Source of the DNA: Chelonoidis abingdonii | Taxonomy: Eukaryota; Chordata; Testudines; Testudinidae | Direction: 5' to 3' | DNA: 64,000 bases | Assembly: GCF_003597395.2 (NCBI RefSeq) | Contig: NC_133776.1 | Location: 39,673,947 to 39,737,946 of the forward strand | Part shown: piece by piece, positions 32,791-44,649 of the stretch | Numbering within the stretch: position 1 is the stretch's first letter | Layout: each line of letters begins with the position of its first letter | Position numbers and translations under genes: made by a program | Notes under the pieces: generated by a model | Database searches by the model: none | What the model was told of the DNA's origin: nothing | What the model saw: only the letters and a program-made list of their open reading frames with translations

Positions 32791-34149
32791 CTTCAACATT
32801 TGATAGTATTTGACCTGAACTTTTGCTGGAGGCCCTTCTCTGTTTCTGATTGCTATGTTTCTAAAGGGCCAATTTCTTCCTTGGTTCCTGTCTGTGAATA
32901 AGCATTTGGGGAACATTTAGATTTTCTCTGACCTCTCAGTTAATATCTCCTTTGTTCCCAAGAATTGAGACTTACTTGCCAATGGGGTGCACATGGAAGA
33001 TCTTTGCATAGAAATCCTGGCTGCATCATAGGCAGTGCCACAACTCCCATTGATTTCAATAGAGTCAGAATTCAACACAGTAATAATAGCTTACATTTAC
33101 GTGCAGCAGGTCCTTTCATTTCAATGTATTCCTGTTCACTTTACCAGTTATATATTCCCATGTGTAGCTTCAAAAGTGTTTACCCTGAAATGTTAAAAGT
33201 TTCTGTATGTAAAGAAGTTTTCAATAATTTTTTTGAAATAAATAATTTTGATCCAAAGACTTCGAGCGCATATTTGGTGGCTTCCTCCTTTGTTTGCAGT
33301 TGTCAGAGGACCCTGCATGTCAGAGAGGGTTGCTAACAGTCAAAAGCCTTTCCGGTTTCTTGCTGATTCTAGGGGAAGCACTTGAGACTCTTAGCTGAGA
33401 ACTGTTATCACCCTGATGCCTAAGAATGGAGTTCTGTTCAGCATCAAGAATTGATGCCCTGTCTCATTGTTCACTCCAGATAAGAAGATCTCAGTTGAAG
33501 TATTCAGGCTGAGTCTGTGTTGGCAGAAGTGATCAAGGATGACATATTTGAGTGTTCTTCATTTGGGTGGGTTTTAAGGAACCCATGGTAGCTATTGTTT
33601 GGGTGAATTTCCTGCTCCCCACCCAAGATAAACATAACTTTTTTTGACTGAGCACCATCTAATCAGCACCTGAAGTGGTATTCATGTAAATTATAATTCA
33701 AATTATAATAGGACTAATGAGCAATTTTGGAGTTTCACTGCCAGTCAATGAATATTCATAGTAAAGAAGCACTTTTATTGATGCCAAAGTAGCTAAAAAG
33801 CTACAACTTCTGAAGAGAACAAGGCAATGATTTCAATATTTAGGGCTAGCTTCTGAGTGCTGAAATATATTGACTTCAGTTAGAATTGGGTGCATGTACC
33901 TGAGGGAAGAATTTGGCTTTTGAAGAGCTCTTTAGGAGCATGAACAATCTGACATAACTGCTCCAAGGGTGTAACCATTTTAAGGCTGGAGTTTGGGAAT
34001 TTTAGTGACCAGATAAGGCACATCTTGGAGGGGTCAGGTGACATGGCATCATGTGATTTCCTTTGCCACTATATAAAGTGCAACTTTAGGATTAGTCAGA
34101 TGCCTTTCTGTAGTAGCCTGTACTTGCTGAGCTCCTTGTGTAGAGAAAG
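32791..34149. other. Non-coding sequence
   Basis: A short tail-motif fragment (aactcccattgatttcaat) is at 33042-33060. A 123-residue open frame at 32965-33336 has no recognisable domain and no coding signature. Confidence 0.5.
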
Positions 34150-35150
34150 CAAATGATGATACAAAATTACTAAAGATAGTTAAGACCCAGGCAGACTGCA
34201 AAGAACTAGAAAAGGATCTCTCAGAACTGGGTGACTGGGCAACAAAATGGCAGATGAAATTTAATGTTGATAAATGCAAAGTAATGCACGTTGGAAAGCA
34301 TAATCCCAGCTATACATATAAAATGATGGAGTCTAAATTAGCTGTTACTACTCAAGAAAGAGATCTTGGAGTCCTTGTGGATAGTTCTCTGAAAACATCC
34401 ACTCAATGTGCAGTGGCAGTCAAAAAAGCGAACCAAATGCTAGGAATAATTAAGAAATGGATAGATAATAAGACAGAAAATTTCATGTTGCCTCTATATA
34501 AATCTATGATGCACCCACATCTTGAATACTGTGTGCAGATATGGTTGCCCCATCTAAAAAAAGATATATTGGAATTGGAAAAGGTTCAGAAAAAAACAAC
34601 AGAAATGATTAGGGGTAATGGCTTCCGTATGAGGAGAGATTAATAAGACTGGGACTTTTCAGCTTGGAAAAGAAACGGCAAAGGGGAGATATTATTGAGG
34701 TCTATAAAATCATGACTGGTAGGTAAAGTACATAAGGAAGTGTTTTTTACTACTTCTCATAACACAATAACTAGGGGGTCACCAAATGAAATTAATAGGC
34801 AGCAGGTTTTAAAACAAATAAAAGGAAGTATTCCTTCACACAACGCACAGTCAGCCTGTGGAACTCCTTGCCAGAGGATGTTGTGAAGGCCAAGACCATA
34901 AGAGGGTTCAAAAAAGAACTAGATAAATTCATGGAGGATAGATTCATCAATGGCTATTAGCCAGGATGGGCAGGAATGGTGTCCTAGCCTCTATTTGTCA
35001 GAAGCTGGCAACAGACAATGGCTAACTTGATGATTACCTGTTCTGTTCATTCCTTCTGGGGTACCTGGCACTGGCCACTGTCGGAAGACAGGATGCTGGG
35101 TTAGATGGATCTTTGGTCTGACCCAGTAGGGCCCTTCGTATGTTCTTATG
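34150..35150 (+). mobile_element. CR1 LINE, 5'-truncated, with 3' octamer repeats
   Basis: About 1 kb running from the thumb/C-terminal region of ORF2 through the 3' UTR. The 3' end carries the CR1 signature: two tandem 8-mers ttcgtatg and ttcttatg at 35135-35150, preceded by ggtctgacccagtagggccc. The 5' end is truncated, as is usual for CR1. Confidence 0.92.
34254..34643 (+). pseudogene. CR1 ORF2, C-terminal part of the reverse transcriptase
   Basis: Longest surviving piece of this CR1: 129 residues beginning MKFNVDKCKVMHVG, with D-L-G-V-L-V-D (about residues 37-43), then K-A-N-Q-M-L-G-I-I, L-P-L-Y-K-S-M-M-H-P-H-L-E-Y-C and L-E-K-V-Q-K-K-T-T. These blocks follow the F-A-D-D motif in CR1 reverse transcriptases, which is missing here because of the 5' truncation. 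A frame break after 34643 separates it from the L-F-S-L-K-R block just downstream. A full CR1 ORF2 is close to 1,000 residues. Confidence 0.85.
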
Positions 35151-35192
35151 AGCTGGAGAGGAGAAAGATTAGCAGGAGGTCTTGCTGGGGAA

Positions 35193-35320
35193 TAGGGTAA
35201 CAAGACAGCAAGTGTGAAAAATCGGGACAGGGGGTGGGGGTGGGGTAATAGGAGCCCATATAGGAAAAAGACCCAAAAATCGGGACTGTGCCTATAAAAT
35301 CAGGATATCTGGTCATCCTA
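35193..35320 (-). mobile_element. hAT-type MITE, copy 3
   Basis: 128 bp starting tagggtaacaag and ending ctggtcatccta, flanked by ctggggaa (35185-35192) and ctagggaa (35321-35328), a 7/8 hAT-type target duplication. It lies 42 bp beyond the CR1 3' end and is inverted relative to copy 2. Confidence 0.85.
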
Positions 35321-36155
35321 CTAGGGAAGCACAGCATAGCTATGATACAAGATTGACTGTGAAGCCCTGAGGTGAGAGTGACTCACGGTGAGCCTAGGAA
35401 AAAAGGACCAGACAGGACGCAGGGAATCTGGATATGAGAGTGAAGAGCGAATACTTTTTGTTCAGTTATATTAATAAAACAGACCCCCAAAGGGGGTAAT
35501 TGCATTAGAAACAAAGTTGTTTTGTGTTTTATCAAAAGAAGAGAAATTGAGGCATGGCGGTGTGTCCAGACAGAGAGGCTACAGTGACTTGATGTTATGC
35601 CCAGAGCACCAAACTCTCTAAGTAACTGCATCCTAGCCTCTTTTTGTGCATGCCAAACCACCCACTCACACAATGGTCCCAATCTTGAAAGCATTTGCAA
35701 ATGCCATTTTCACTGAATTTGTGTGTGCAACATTCTCTGGCACATCTCCCTCATTGGATTAAACTGGCTATTAGTCTGCTCTCTTAGTCCAGGCTTTCCT
35801 AGTCAGTTAGAACTGACCTCTTTAAAGGTGTTCCAAAGTTGTCACCTTCTGATTTCATGTTCTGACTCTCAGCTTCTTTAGGGTAACTCTGGTGTTTTAT
35901 CAGAGTAGCTAAGGATTTGCAGGAAATGTAGTTTGGTTTCCCCCCTTTGAAGACTTCACAGATTCTCCATAACTCCTGGAATTTTCTTTCTTACACACTT
36001 TATATTCTTCCTTCATTTCAGTTAATAAGGGCTAACAACCAGCTGTACTTTCTCCATAACTATCCCACTCAAGGATAGCCAACACACACACTGAACAGTG
36101 TGAAAAAGCTATGTACAAAGTTACATACACACAGATGGAGACCACATTTTGAAAA
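35321..36155. other. Non-coding sequence, nothing recognised
   Basis: No domain-bearing frame, tandem repeat or delimited element. Confidence 0.45.
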
Positions 36156-36211
36156 ATCAAGCCAGCTGGTCACCCTTATTTTCCAGTACTGATGTGACCA
36201 ACTGGCTTGAT
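36156..36211. repeat. 18-bp inverted repeat (hairpin)
   Basis: atcaagccagctggtcac (36156-36173) and gtgaccaactggcttgat (36194-36211) are inverted copies with one mismatch around a 20-base loop. It could be a miniature foldback or chance structure. Confidence 0.6.
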
Positions 36212-36260
36212 TTCTATGGCTCTTTCTTCTCTATTGGTTCAACAGAGGGTTCAATTTCCA

Positions 36261-36500
36261 GCTGTGTCACAGACTTCCTGTGTGGCCCTGGGCAACTCAG
36301 TTCATCACTATGGCCTGGATCTTAGCCTCTGTGCCTTATCTTCACATCTGTAAAATGAGGATAATAATGCTTCCTTTCTCTCACTCTTCGTCTGTATGGT
36401 CTATTTAGACTTCAAGCTCTTCAGGGCAGGGACTGTCTCTTACTATGTGTTTGTGCAGCAGCTAGCACATTTGGGCCCTGATTTCAATTAGTCACTACTG
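36261..36500 (+). mobile_element. MIR-like CORE-SINE, copy 2
   Basis: Shows gtgtggccctgggcaactca, then ctgtgccttatcttcacatc, tgtaaaatgaggataataat, a 'tcttcagggcagggactg' segment and a 'gcagctagcacatttgggcc' tail: the ordered MIR-type blocks. Divergent. Confidence 0.8.
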
Positions 36501-38413
36501 AAATATCACATGAGAGAAGAAAAATATATTTGGCTAGGCATTCTTCACTATGATGATTGCCTTTCCATCTGGCAAGTAAAACTGAATATTTTATGCATTT
36601 CTGTAGTACTAATCTTCTAGCCCACCCTTGGGTTACTTTTATACATCTGTTCTTCTTCTTTGTGATTCCCTGGGAATTCTAACTCTAATTACTATGGCTG
36701 AATTACAGGAAAAGATGTATAGGGTAAACAAAATTAAACTATGAAATATCCTCATGAGTTCTGGATAGGAAGAGAGTTTCTTGTTCTTCCTTGGTTAATG
36801 CATGTCCTCTGAACAGTCTGCTCTATGGTTAGACAATTTGTCTATGGCTAGCCTAGACTAGACAATTTGCATTTAGAATATTAGCATATATAAAAGATTC
36901 ATGAGTGCCCAACTACATAATATTAGAGTGAAGGAAGTATTGGAATTTCCAAGCTATGGGAAATTCTTATGTTTCAACATTTTGTTTTTGGTCTAACAAA
37001 AGGTTGAAATATCAAAATTTGTCATACAATGAAAAGTTCCAAAAAAATTCAATTTGAAAATGGTGAAACATTTTGTTTTGGCATTTGTAATTGAAATGAA
37101 GCATTTTGATTGTCCCAAATGTGTCATTTCAAGTCAGTTCAACATTATATATTGCATTTTCCTATGGTGGTATAGTACACCTGGAAGTTGTAGTTCAGGT
37201 GCTTGATACTTTTCCCTTACCTCCGATAGAGTTCAGGCTGCCACTTGGCTCTAGATGAGAGTAGTGCAAGGCACACTTCTTTGACCTGCCTTCTCTAACA
37301 AAAACTCAGAATAGCAGGCACACTAAGTAACAAAAATAAACAAGACAATCCAACCTAGAAACAAAAACCTGCCAGAACAAAACACTATAATGTGCACACA
37401 GTTCTCTCCTTGGGGACAGGATGAGAGAGACTATGTTCTGTGTTTCACAGCATACAAACAGAGAAGTAGATAAAAACATAAATATTCTTCCTGGAAGGTT
37501 GCAATGTAATACTACGTTATTTCTTAGAATTCAGAACACACAATAACACAAAAACAGAGGGAAATAAAACAGGCTGTTCCTTAAAACAGAGAGGCACAAC
37601 TCACCCCACCTTGTTTTTAGATTGATGACTGTGTCTGCTCCACACATTACTACAAAGCCCTCCGCAAGCAGTACTCAGACCCCGTTCTCTGCACATACAG
37701 TCTTAAAGTGATAGCTTGCAATTCCATAATAGTCCTCAATACTCCACAAAATGAACCATACACTACATATATTAATTATGTCAAATGATGAACTGCTGGA
37801 AGGAGCTCAGGTACTACAGATATGAGTGTGGTATAAGAATCTAGAATAGGATCTCTTTGTAAGAATTCCAAATCTTTATGGCAACTCCATAGAGGGATTC
37901 GTAACACCCTTGCTGTACCCTAATAAAAAAAGTTCTCCAATAAAACAAATGTGAATTTCCACTCTCCTTTAAAATGAATTTACCATGAATGGGAGCCATT
38001 AATTCATTTTAGAGGTGAGTGCCACGCTTACCACTTAAGCAAAAGTCGCTGGCTGACAAAACCTTCCATATTATGGTTAATTGCATGCACTACTAGTACA
38101 TAAAATTCATGTGAGGTTCCTGGATGTTTGGCAAATCCACTGTTGATCTGTTTTCCCGTCTCCCTGCATATTATATTATTACATACCTATTTGTATGTGA
38201 TTGTGTTTTTAAAAGGGCATAACTGCCTACATAGCCCAGTGCAGTAATACATTGAAATAAATATATAAATGCTTTCTCCTTGCTAGTAAATACAATGGAA
38301 GCTTTATGAGGTGCAGTCACTCTTCTAACACTTTGGGGGAAAGTGTCGTGTTACAATCTGACTGTAACATAGTCCCCAAGAATTTTCTAATGCTCCTAGA
38401 CAGGGACTACTGT
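36501..38413. other. Non-coding sequence with a diffuse AT-rich repeat
   Basis: 36980-37130 is rich in 'gaaacattttg', 'catttcaa' and related words shared with 7640-7800 and 58200-58480, suggesting copies of one old repeat. The rest is unassigned. No gene is seen. Confidence 0.45.
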
Positions 38414-38590
38414 GGGGGAGGGATAACTTTGTGGTTTGAGCATTGGCCTGCTTAACCCACAGTTGTGAGTTCAATCCTTGAAGGGGCCACTTAGGGATCT
38501 GGGACAAAAATCAGTACTTGGTCCTGCTAGTGAAGGCAGGAGGCTGGATTCAAGGTCCTTTCCAGTTCTAGGAATTAGGTATATCTCCTA
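38414..38590 (+). mobile_element. tRNA-derived SINE with CR1-like tail (turtle pol III SINE type)
   Basis: The head has an A-box-like gtggtttgagcattgg (from 38431) and a B-box-like gagttcaatcc (38467-38477), spaced as in tRNA-derived SINEs. The tail ggtcctttccagttctagga resembles the CR1 3' end, as described for turtle SINEs that borrow CR1 machinery. About 175 bp, decayed. This is one of the best pointers to a turtle. Confidence 0.75.
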
Positions 38591-40715
38591 CTATTATTAT
38601 TTGATTATTACTACTGTCTAAAAGATGTGGTTTGCTACTCTTTGTAAAGATCCAGTGCATAGTACAGAGAAGATGCAGTATACTTTCTGCATGATGGGAA
38701 GGAATAACTTAGTCTTCGCTTTTGTTCCTGTTAGTCAGATGATAAATCAGAGAGATCTCAGAAACAATCACAAATATTTTTCCAGTCTAGGCAAAATGGG
38801 AGGATTCAAGCTTATTGAAGTCAATGGGCATCTTTCCATTGTCTTCTTCAGACTTTGGGTTAGGCTTTGGGTTAGGCTTCAAGGGCAATTTTTTTTAACT
38901 TTCATTGACTTTCCATTAGTCTTAGACATCTAAGTCACTTTTTAAAATGAGATCTAAGTTCCGAGGTCACTTAAGCACTTTTAAAAATTTTCTCTTATCA
39001 TTCTCTTTGTCCTCAGTTGGAGTTGGATTAGGGCACTCTTCTTAGGCAAAATTAAGTTGGTTTTATATCATGCTAGCAGCAAATGCCTCCTGCCACCGAG
39101 CTCAGACATTGGTTCAGATATGGCATTTGTCCACAGGAATAATTTCACCAACCGTATTTCCTGTAGTAACTGAGTTTTTAGTAGAGGTCTCTGAGTCCTG
39201 ACCATGCCTAGCTTATTAAATCTAATTTGCTGTTGAGCACAGGCTTCATTAGCTATTGTAACACAAGCCTGGTACTTAAGTAAATGAATTGATAATTATT
39301 TCTAATGTGGAGCAAAGTATTTACAGGAAATGTGAATTGTTTTCTTTATTGTTGCTAAAATGTCATTCAAGAAATTTAGCAGGCACTAATTTAAATTAGG
39401 AGGATATGATTCAGGAATAATAAAATACATGAATAATAATCTTCTGTCGGCAGTAAAATGAAGGTTTGCACTGAATTCTTGAAGAATCCTTATTTAGTTT
39501 TTGATGTGTTTTTTCCATCTAAAATATTATTTAGTCTGACCTGTTAATTTGATTAATTCCTTTTATACAGTGTTTTTAATTTGATATTCCCATTTTAGGC
39601 ACAATACTGAGTTCTCTTATTCATAAAAATGAACTAATTTTTAAAAATGTAAGACCTAATTTTAGGCCATTGCTTTTACCAGACCATTTCAGAGACATGA
39701 ATATGCCCAATTTCCAGTGATTTAACAATAGCATTAACTTTTTTTGGCTTCATTGCTTTGTTGGACAGGTGAATTGGGTGGCAATGTGTGGCTCCTATAG
39801 GCCATAGTACAGCAAAGTACATGAACATATGTGTAAATTTGAAGTCAATGGGACCACTCACATGCTTAAATCTATGCATGTGCTTAAGTGCTGCTTTGGG
39901 TCAGGGACATAATTTCCACATTAAGTAAGGCGTTTAGTGAAGTGCCCTAAGATTTACTATAATTGTGAATTGTGAATGAATCTGGATTTTGGAAAGCCAA
40001 CTTCCAGGACTTGAATTTTCCCCATCATGATGAGAATGGCACAAAAGAGCCTTTCCTCGGTAGACTAATTAATAATTTTGGCTGTCCTCAAAAGCTTTCT
40101 TAGTTCAGTTCAGATAAGGTCCTAAACATCTGTAAGTTTAGCTGAACCATAGCCAAATTTATCAGAACTTTCTAAGCCTCCCAAATATCCATCCTTCTCC
40201 TTCTTCCATCCCACTGCCTTATATCAGTATCTCCAAAAAGATCCCTACACCTGGATTCCATCCTTTCCTTTATGATCAACTCTTGGTAAATCTTCCAGGG
40301 CCTGTCCAGCAACCTCTTTTATCTCTTTGCTTATATTTTTCCCATTTGACACCATTCTCTTTACTCTTCCAGCCTTCCCATTCCCTCTCTAAGCTGGTGG
40401 AGTGGTTTCACCAGCCAGTGAATAGAAAAAAGCCTCCAAACCTCACTCCCTTCAAGGACCTTTTCTAAGGGTTTGTGTATTGGCTCTCAAACAGCCCAGT
40501 TCAATTTTATTATTAAATCACATGTGACATATGTCTTGTGCGAACACCAAAAGAAAAACATACACAAATGACGCTGTCTCTATGATACATATAATACATA
40601 AAAATGTCACTTAGAACTTGGTAAAAACTCTTCTTCAGCACAGCATTAAAAGGGCAAAAATTGCTACAGATTTAATTACTACTAGGGATTAAGAAAATAC
40701 TAAACACAAATTGAT
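38591..40715. other. Non-coding sequence
   Basis: A short direct duplication (tttgggttaggc twice) at about 38853-38878 is noted. 39835-39905 carries words of an old amniote repeat (cacatgcttaaatc, catgtgcttaagtgct). 39290-39480 is AT-rich complex text. No gene is seen. Confidence 0.45.
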
Positions 40716-41066
40716 ATGGTGATAAAGATTCTTTTTTATACAAAAGAGGTAAAATCCAGCGCAGTCTCAGAAACTGGAAAATTCTACAGCCCAAAGGATA
40801 ATGAGGTAGCTCTTCAAATGCTTGAGATTTATATGAACAAAAAAACAGATGTAAAGGACTTTTCCGTATCTACCTTTAAGGACAGAAGTTTCCTTGGTTT
40901 GGAATATAAGCCTTATATAAATGAAGATTTGAAAACTCATTCAAATACAGTTAAAAAACACAGGCCATCTTCAAAGCAGAAATCCAAAAAGGCAAACGTA
41001 GAATTGCAAATCATAGCCAGATCTTTTTGTTGGGTAATCTCTGTCACTCTCTGTTTGGTCAGTTGA
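40716..41066 (+). CDS. Unrecognised 116-residue open frame with coding-like composition
   Basis: I do not recognise this protein. The frame is open from an ATG at 40716, with an in-frame stop 15 bases upstream, to a stop at 41064. Unlike most open frames here it does not fall in a GC-rich repeat: it is 351 bp in AT-rich DNA, where a stop would be expected much sooner. Residues 1-80 are rich in Lys, Asp, Glu and Ser (KFYSPKDNEVALQMLEIYM, TDVKDFSVSTFKDRSFLGLE), followed by a basic KKHRPSSKQKSKKANVE. The last 25 residues are hydrophobic (CWVISVTLCLVS) and look like non-coding read-through. It could be a host exon, a retrocopy fragment or chance. Confidence 0.3.
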   Translation: MVIKILFYTKEVKSSAVSETGKFYSPKDNEVALQMLEIYMNKKTDVKDFSVSTFKDRSFLGLEYKPYINEDLKTHSNTVKKHRPSSKQKSKKANVELQIIARSFCWVISVTLCLVS

Positions 41067-41407
41067 TTACATTGATTAAAAGATATTGAGAAAAAAGTGA
41101 GTAATAGAAATAGCCAACCTACTTATAATAAATTGAAAGGTCTTATACCATGGAAATAAGGAGTACACAGGTTGTTCCTCCATCTCCTGAAGGCAAAAAT
41201 GGGGCAAAAGAGTACAGATCTTAGACCAAAATTTAGGAAACACAATACAAGCTCTACTACGTACAGAAAAAAATACTTATCTCAGCATTTTAAAACAAGG
41301 CAGAGGTAAAATTGGGGCATGAATGATGGAACTTTATCCCTAAACAAGTAAAAGCAGATACTTGTTGTACAACGTGGCATTCTATCTTCCACTCAATTTG
41401 AGGAGCG

Positions 41408-42560
41408 TGTTACAGGTTTGGTCACAGAGATCCTCTTGGGACTATTACCTGATGCGTTGAAACTACCTCTGAGCCCATTTTCCCTGTTAGCTTGGGACTC
41501 CAGAACCCTGCCTTTTTTAAGCCAGACACACTAGTCTGCTGCAACACAGACCCACACCCCCAAAGCTGCAGACTTTAACCAAAAACTGCCCAGCAAATCA
41601 CTTATCTCCAGCACACAGACATCCAGCTCCCAATGAGATCCAAACCATAAATAAATCTGTTTTACTCTGTATAAAGCTTATACAAGGTAAACTCATATCT
41701 TGTCCACTCTTATAACACCAATAGAGATATGCACAGCTGTTTGCTCCTCCAGTTATTAATTACTTACTCTGGGTTAATTAATAAACAAAAGTGATTTTAT
41801 TAAGTATAAAATATAGGATTTAAATGGTTTCAAATAATAACAGACAGAACAAAGTGAGTTACCAAGCAAAATAAAACATGCAAGTCTGAGCCTAATACAT
41901 TAAGAAACTCAGTACAGGTAAATCTCACCCTCAGAGATGTTCCAATAAGCTTCTTTCACAGACTAGACTCGTTCCTAGTTTGGGCCCAATCCTTTCCCCT
42001 GGTACCGTTCTTGTTAGTTCCAGCTCAGGTGGTAACTTAGGGATTTCTCATGACTGGCCGCCACCTTTGTTCTGTTCCACCCCCTTTTATATCTTTGGCA
42101 CAAGGTGGGAATCTTTTCTCTCTCTGGGTCCCTACCCCACCTACTAAAAGGAAAAGCACCAGTTTAAGATGGATTCCAGTATCATGTAACATGTTCACAT
42201 GTTCTGTGAGACCCCAAGCTCCCATTCTTCCTGGCCTGACTTACAGGAACACAGGAAGGCTGCAAGTAAACAGAGCCATTTACAACCAATTGTCCTAGTT
42301 AATGGGAGCCATCAAGATTCCAAGACACCATCAATTGCCCATACTTTACATAGTTACAATAGGACTTCAGAGTAATGCTTCATATTTCTAGCTTCAGATG
42401 CAAGAATGATACATTCATACAAATAGGATGAACACACTCAATAGATTATATGCTTTGTAATGATACTTTACAAGATACCTTTTGCATAAAGCATATTCCA
42501 GTTACATTATATTTACACTCATACGCATATTTCCATAAATATATGGAGTGCAACGTCAAA
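41408..42560 (-). mobile_element. LTR-like interspersed repeat, copy 1 (putative solo LTR)
   Basis: Reads on the minus strand. It shares with 53360-54570 (+) the same order of segments, for example tattaattaacccagag and caaacagctgtgcata. Termini are TTTGACG...TGTAACA, close to TGTGACG...CGTCACA. Possible 5-bp flank gagcg (41403-41407) and gagtg (42561-42565). Length about 1.15 kb; no protein. The solo-LTR reading is inference; a non-autonomous DNA element is the alternative. Confidence 0.6.
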
Positions 42561-42960
42561 GAGTGTTCTTCCTGAAAATCATGACCTTAGTCTTATAATT
42601 GAGAACTAGGTCTTGAGAATTACAATAAGAGGAAAAATGAGATAATAACTGTCAGAGGCCTCTGGGAGTTGACAATAAAACAACCAAGTCACTGGCATAT
42701 AACAACACTGGGATGGATTTAGGCTTAATTTGTGGCTTAGAGAAATTTTCTTCCTTTAAAACATCCACCATATCATTGATACATAAATTAAACGAAGGAG
42801 GCGCTAGAAGGCATCCCTGGTGTATGCCTGTAGAAATAGGAAAAATGTTAAAACATTCTCCAAACAGTCTGAAAAACAAAAAACAAATCAACTGAAAACT
42901 ATTGAGAAATAATCCCACAGAATCTTTCCTCACTTCAGCCAGCCACAAGAGAAAGACCAC
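42552..42960 (-). pseudogene. Non-LTR retrotransposon reverse transcriptase fragment
   Basis: On the minus strand the frame 42652-42960 contains G-I-H-Q-G-C-L-L-A-P (matching the G.RQGCPLSP block), F-N-L-C-I-N-D, P-V-L-L-Y-A-S-D-L-V-V-L-L-S (the Y/F-A-D-D catalytic box, with S in place of the first D) and T-P-R-G-L. Further on, in another frame, L-N-Y-K-T-K-V-M-I-F continues the fold. The catalytic box is mutated and the piece is surrounded by non-homologous sequence, so it is dead. The family is not certain; it is not the CR1 type seen elsewhere in this window. Confidence 0.7.
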
Positions 42961-42975
42961 ACTTTCCCTTTATTT

Positions 42976-43623
42976 TATATTCTGTCCTGAGCAGCTATGT
43001 GACCCACGAGGACTTGTTAACCCTTTACAGAATGCAGCACATGTACATTGTCACATTCTCCCTAATTCTACAAAGCTCCCTTTATCTTTGGTGATAGTTC
43101 CATAAATGTGTCAGGATTTGCTGAGTAATCCTAAATTGTTATAGCTCCAAACTTCCAACTGCTCCCTGACCCCTGAAGAGCTCCAGAGACCATGAGACAT
43201 GAAGACAACAGAAAATTTAGAAGAGACTGCTGAAAATGGTAAGGCCTCACCAATGAATTGTGCAATATTTCAGCAACGGTAATGGAAGCAAATGAACTGT
43301 TGATTGGAGAGGGAATTACTTTGTCAAAAATTTCAAGTTTGGGTTTAATTCAAATATTTTTGGCTAAGGTTCAGAAGAAATTCCATTTTTTAAAATTTGA
43401 TTTGCCTATCCCTATCACTCAGTGTACAGTAAACATACATTGTTTTTCATTTCACATGCTACTTTCTCCCTTCTCAACCAACATGTAATTTAAACTGTTC
43501 TGTGTGATTTCATATAGAGGAATTTAGAAAGTTGCATGAAACATAGCTGCAAAATATAAATGTTTCACTACACTGAAACTAAACACAAGTGTCATCATGC
43601 AGCTCCCACATTCATACTCTTTT

Positions 43624-43656
<33 letters not shown>

Positions 43657-44649
43657 TTTAGTGCTTGAAACTATATTAAACTCAATGTTGAATTTGAGGT
43701 AAATCTTCAGAATTTAGAAATTCTCTGTCTTCCTACATAAAGACATGGTTTTATTTTCATTGAAGGAGGTTGATCTGGTCCTAAATGCATGTAATACATC
43801 TTTTAATTACATTGCTTTATCCTACCATCCATTTTTAGTCTAATTATTGTATCCCTCCTATAGAAATCCACCGAGGGGAGTGGGGTTCCAAAAATCTATA
43901 TCACACTTTGTTAAATTTCTGTAATCTGTATTTCATTCAACTGGAGCTGCAGCTAGTGGTTGTGCAAGGGATTAGAAATAACTGAAGAACTGTCAGACAT
44001 CAGAAAAAAATATGTTTTCTCCTTGATAAGAAATGGGTGTCAGGAATATTACTAGTTTGCCTCCAAGAACCTCTCCTCCCTCATGTATTGATGTGTGTGT
44101 TTTCATTGAACACACTCACTTGAGTTAAAATAATATTATCAGTGTAGGTCGCCGTCTGTATCTGGGCACGTGGAGGGAGATACATTCTTGTTCATGCTAC
44201 AGTAGTTAAAGGAATGTTGACAAAGTTCAAAGTCTGAGTGCTGTTGAAACTCATGGCTCCTGTATCTCGCATTCGCTTCACAAATGCTGAGTCACTGAAG
44301 CCTCTGGAGACTCCCAAGCAACGGCACACCAGGGCTTTGCTCAATAAAGCCTCAAGTGATGTGACACTGTCAAGATGATGGTATCTGCAGAAAGTATGAA
44401 AATTGGGGACTGATGACTGAAAATTTCATTCCTCCAATGTGAACAATCTTATTCATTGCACACATTGTGGGTTATAATACAGTTGCTGGGTTATAGATAA
44501 CATTTTGCTTTTCAACAAAATGCCTGCAAAAGCCTGCTATCGGGCAAGTGATCTTGCTTATGGTTGATGTAATTGAAAACAGTTTACCAAAGTTCGCAGC
44601 ATCGCAGGTCATTATATTTCCATTTTATTTAAATTAGAGCAGTATAGTT
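42976..44649. other. Non-coding sequence with a (TG)n microsatellite
   Basis: Contains a (TG)15 run at 43626-43655. A GC-poor region with a few CpG-containing words at 44140-44360 has complex text that could be conserved non-coding sequence. No gene is seen. Confidence 0.45.
43626..43655. repeat. (TG)n microsatellite
   Basis: Uninterrupted TG dinucleotides, 15 units. Confidence 0.98.

Noticed and set aside
38853..38878. Telomere-like ggttagg words
   Set aside because: Only a duplicated 12-mer, not TTAGGG arrays.
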